The notes beneath the pieces were generated by a model. That model was not told where the DNA came from. It worked only from the letters and a program-made list of their open reading frames with translations, and made no database searches. Shown in pieces: positions 5,610 through 6,414 of a DNA stretch of 6,414 nt (positions are counted from its first letter, which is position 1; the number at the start of each line of letters is the position of its first letter). Location: positions 1 to 6,414 of the forward strand of contig CALZAJ010000097.1 in the NCBI GenBank assembly GCA_945613785.1. Reading direction: 5' to 3'. The translations under genes and the position numbers were made by a program. The stretch comes from an uncultured Verrucomicrobiota bacterium. GTDB lineage: Bacteria; Verrucomicrobiota; Kiritimatiellia; RFP12; UBA1067.

Positions 5610-6405
5610 GGGGTTTGCCGATCTTCGGGACCGCCGCCATGAGATACTTCGTGTACTCCTCCTTGGGGTTCTTGAGGACCTCGTCGCAGGTGCCCTGCTC
5701 GACGATCCGCCCCTTGTTCATCACAATGATACGATCGGCGATGTGCTGAACGACGCCGATGTCATGGGTGATGAAGAGCATGCTCAGCCCCAGCTTCTTC
5801 TTGAGGTCGGACAGAAGATCCAGCACCTGGGCGCGGATCGTCAGGTCCAGGGCCGACACGGCCTCGTCGCAGATCAGCAGCTTCGGCTTCAAGGCGATGG
5901 CACGCGCGATACAGATGCGCTGACGCTGTCCGCCCGAAAACTCATGCGGATAACGGTCGAGGATGTCGGTCGGGAGCCCGACGCTCTCCAGGAGCTCCAT
6001 CGCCTTCACGCGGGATTCGGCGGGCGTGCAAAGGCCGTGGCAGATCATGCCCTCCGTCAGGATCTCGCGGATCGTATGACGCGGATTGAGCGAAGCGTGC
6101 GGATCCTGGAAAACGACCTGGACCTTCCGACGATAGGCCATCTCCTCGGCGCGACCGACGGAATTGATGTCCACCCCGTCCACCTTGATCGTGCCGCCAC
6201 AAGGATTGTTGAGCTTCAAGACCGCCCGGCTCGTCGTCGACTTGCCGCAGCCGGATTCGCCGACGACGCCCAAGGTCTCTCCGCGACGCAAATCGAAGCT
6301 CACGCCGTCCACGGCCTTCACGTGCCCGACCGTCCGAGCGAAGATGCCCTTCTTGATCGGAAACCAGACCTTGAGGTCCCTCACTTCAAGAATATTGTCG
6401 GCCAT
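5602..6405 (-). CDS. ABC transporter ATP-binding protein, oligopeptide/dipeptide type (OppF/DppF-like)
   Basis: 267 residues from the ATG at 6405. Cytoplasmic nucleotide-binding subunit predicted to energise uptake of peptides or similar solutes with a partner ATPase, two permeases and a binding protein. The start L-E-V-R-D-L-K-V-W-F-P and the G-H-V-K-A-V-D-G-V-S-F segment are typical of OppF/DppF. It shows Walker A G-E-S-G-C-G-K-S-T (49-57), Q-loop Q100 in V-V-F-Q-D-P, signature F-S-G-G-Q-R-Q-R (156-163), Walker B with D180-E181, D-loop S-A-L-D, and switch His214 in I-T-H-D. The usual D-E-P-V-S-A-L-D reads D-E-A-V-S-A-L-D. At 267 residues it lacks most of the C-terminal extension of OppF (about 330), stopping soon after L-M-A-A-V-P. 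A GTG one codon earlier (6408) is possible, but the ATG overlaps a TGA as T-G-A-T-G, which favours it. The partner genes would lie beyond the right edge. The substrate cannot be read from this subunit. Confidence 0.94.
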   Translation of the reverse strand: MADNILEVRDLKVWFPIKKGIFARTVGHVKAVDGVSFDLRRGETLGVVGESGCGKSTTSRAVLKLNNPCGGTIKVDGVDINSVGRAEEMAYRRKVQVVFQDPHASLNPRHTIREILTEGMICHGLCTPAESRVKAMELLESVGLPTDILDRYPHEFSGGQRQRICIARAIALKPKLLICDEAVSALDLTIRAQVLDLLSDLKKKLGLSMLFITHDIGVVQHIADRIIVMNKGRIVEQGTCDEVLKNPKEEYTKYLMAAVPKIGKPLV

Positions 6406-6414
6406 CACTCCCCC
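6405..6414 (-). other. Possible end of an upstream gene (TGA overlapping the ABC ATG)
   Basis: A TGA at 6407-6405 shares its last base with the ATG of the ABC ATPase gene. This stop/start overlap is common when an OppD-type gene precedes an OppF-type gene. Only GGG GAG before the stop is visible, so the upstream gene is inferred, not seen. Confidence 0.35.

Overview
The window is a compact, GC-rich bacterial segment in which every supported gene lies on the minus strand. Read in the direction of transcription, from high to low coordinates, it holds: the end of an oligopeptide/dipeptide-type ABC transporter ATPase gene; a cluster of three AAA-type secretion/pilus ATPases in the order GspE/PilB-type, PilT, GspE/PilB-type; a two-helix small membrane protein packed against the last ATPase; a 239-bp intergenic region with clear regulatory structure; and the first 188 codons of an exported protein that runs off the left edge. 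I see no rRNA, tRNA, CRISPR array or insertion sequence.

Organism: the signature ATPases show a Gram-negative-type bacterium with type IV pili or a related type II secretion machine. The style of the exported protein (signal peptide followed at once by a D-D-V-V-G-x-x-E-V beta-type segment, and a later G-M-N-L-L-S-F-G-Y-P segment) and the A-E-E-P-V-E-Y variant in one ATPase remind me of the Verrucomicrobiota/Kiritimatiellota side of the PVC superphylum. This is inference from memory of such proteins, not a demonstrated assignment.

How the parts work together: the two GspE/PilB-type proteins are predicted assembly/extension motors and PilT the retraction motor for type IV pili, all acting at the inner-membrane platform. 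No pilin, platform (PilC/GspF) or secretin gene is in the window, so the rest of the machine must be elsewhere. The three ATPases are tightly spaced (48 and 3 bp) and the small membrane protein follows after 2 bp, so they look like one operon. A perfect TATAAT sits just upstream of the first ATPase with its candidate -35 box inside the end of the ABC gene. The distance to the ATG is so short, and a Shine-Dalgarno so clearly absent, that a leaderless or nearly leaderless message is predicted.

The most interesting non-coding part is 567-643, upstream of the exported-protein gene. Three tandem 11-bp units with a TAGAGGTT core are followed by a 34-bp imperfect palindrome that contains that gene's ribosome binding site. 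This could be an activator array plus an operator, or an RNA hairpin that hides the ribosome binding site. The rest of that gap (644-803) shows only a 5-bp stem at 671-684 and no convincing terminator.
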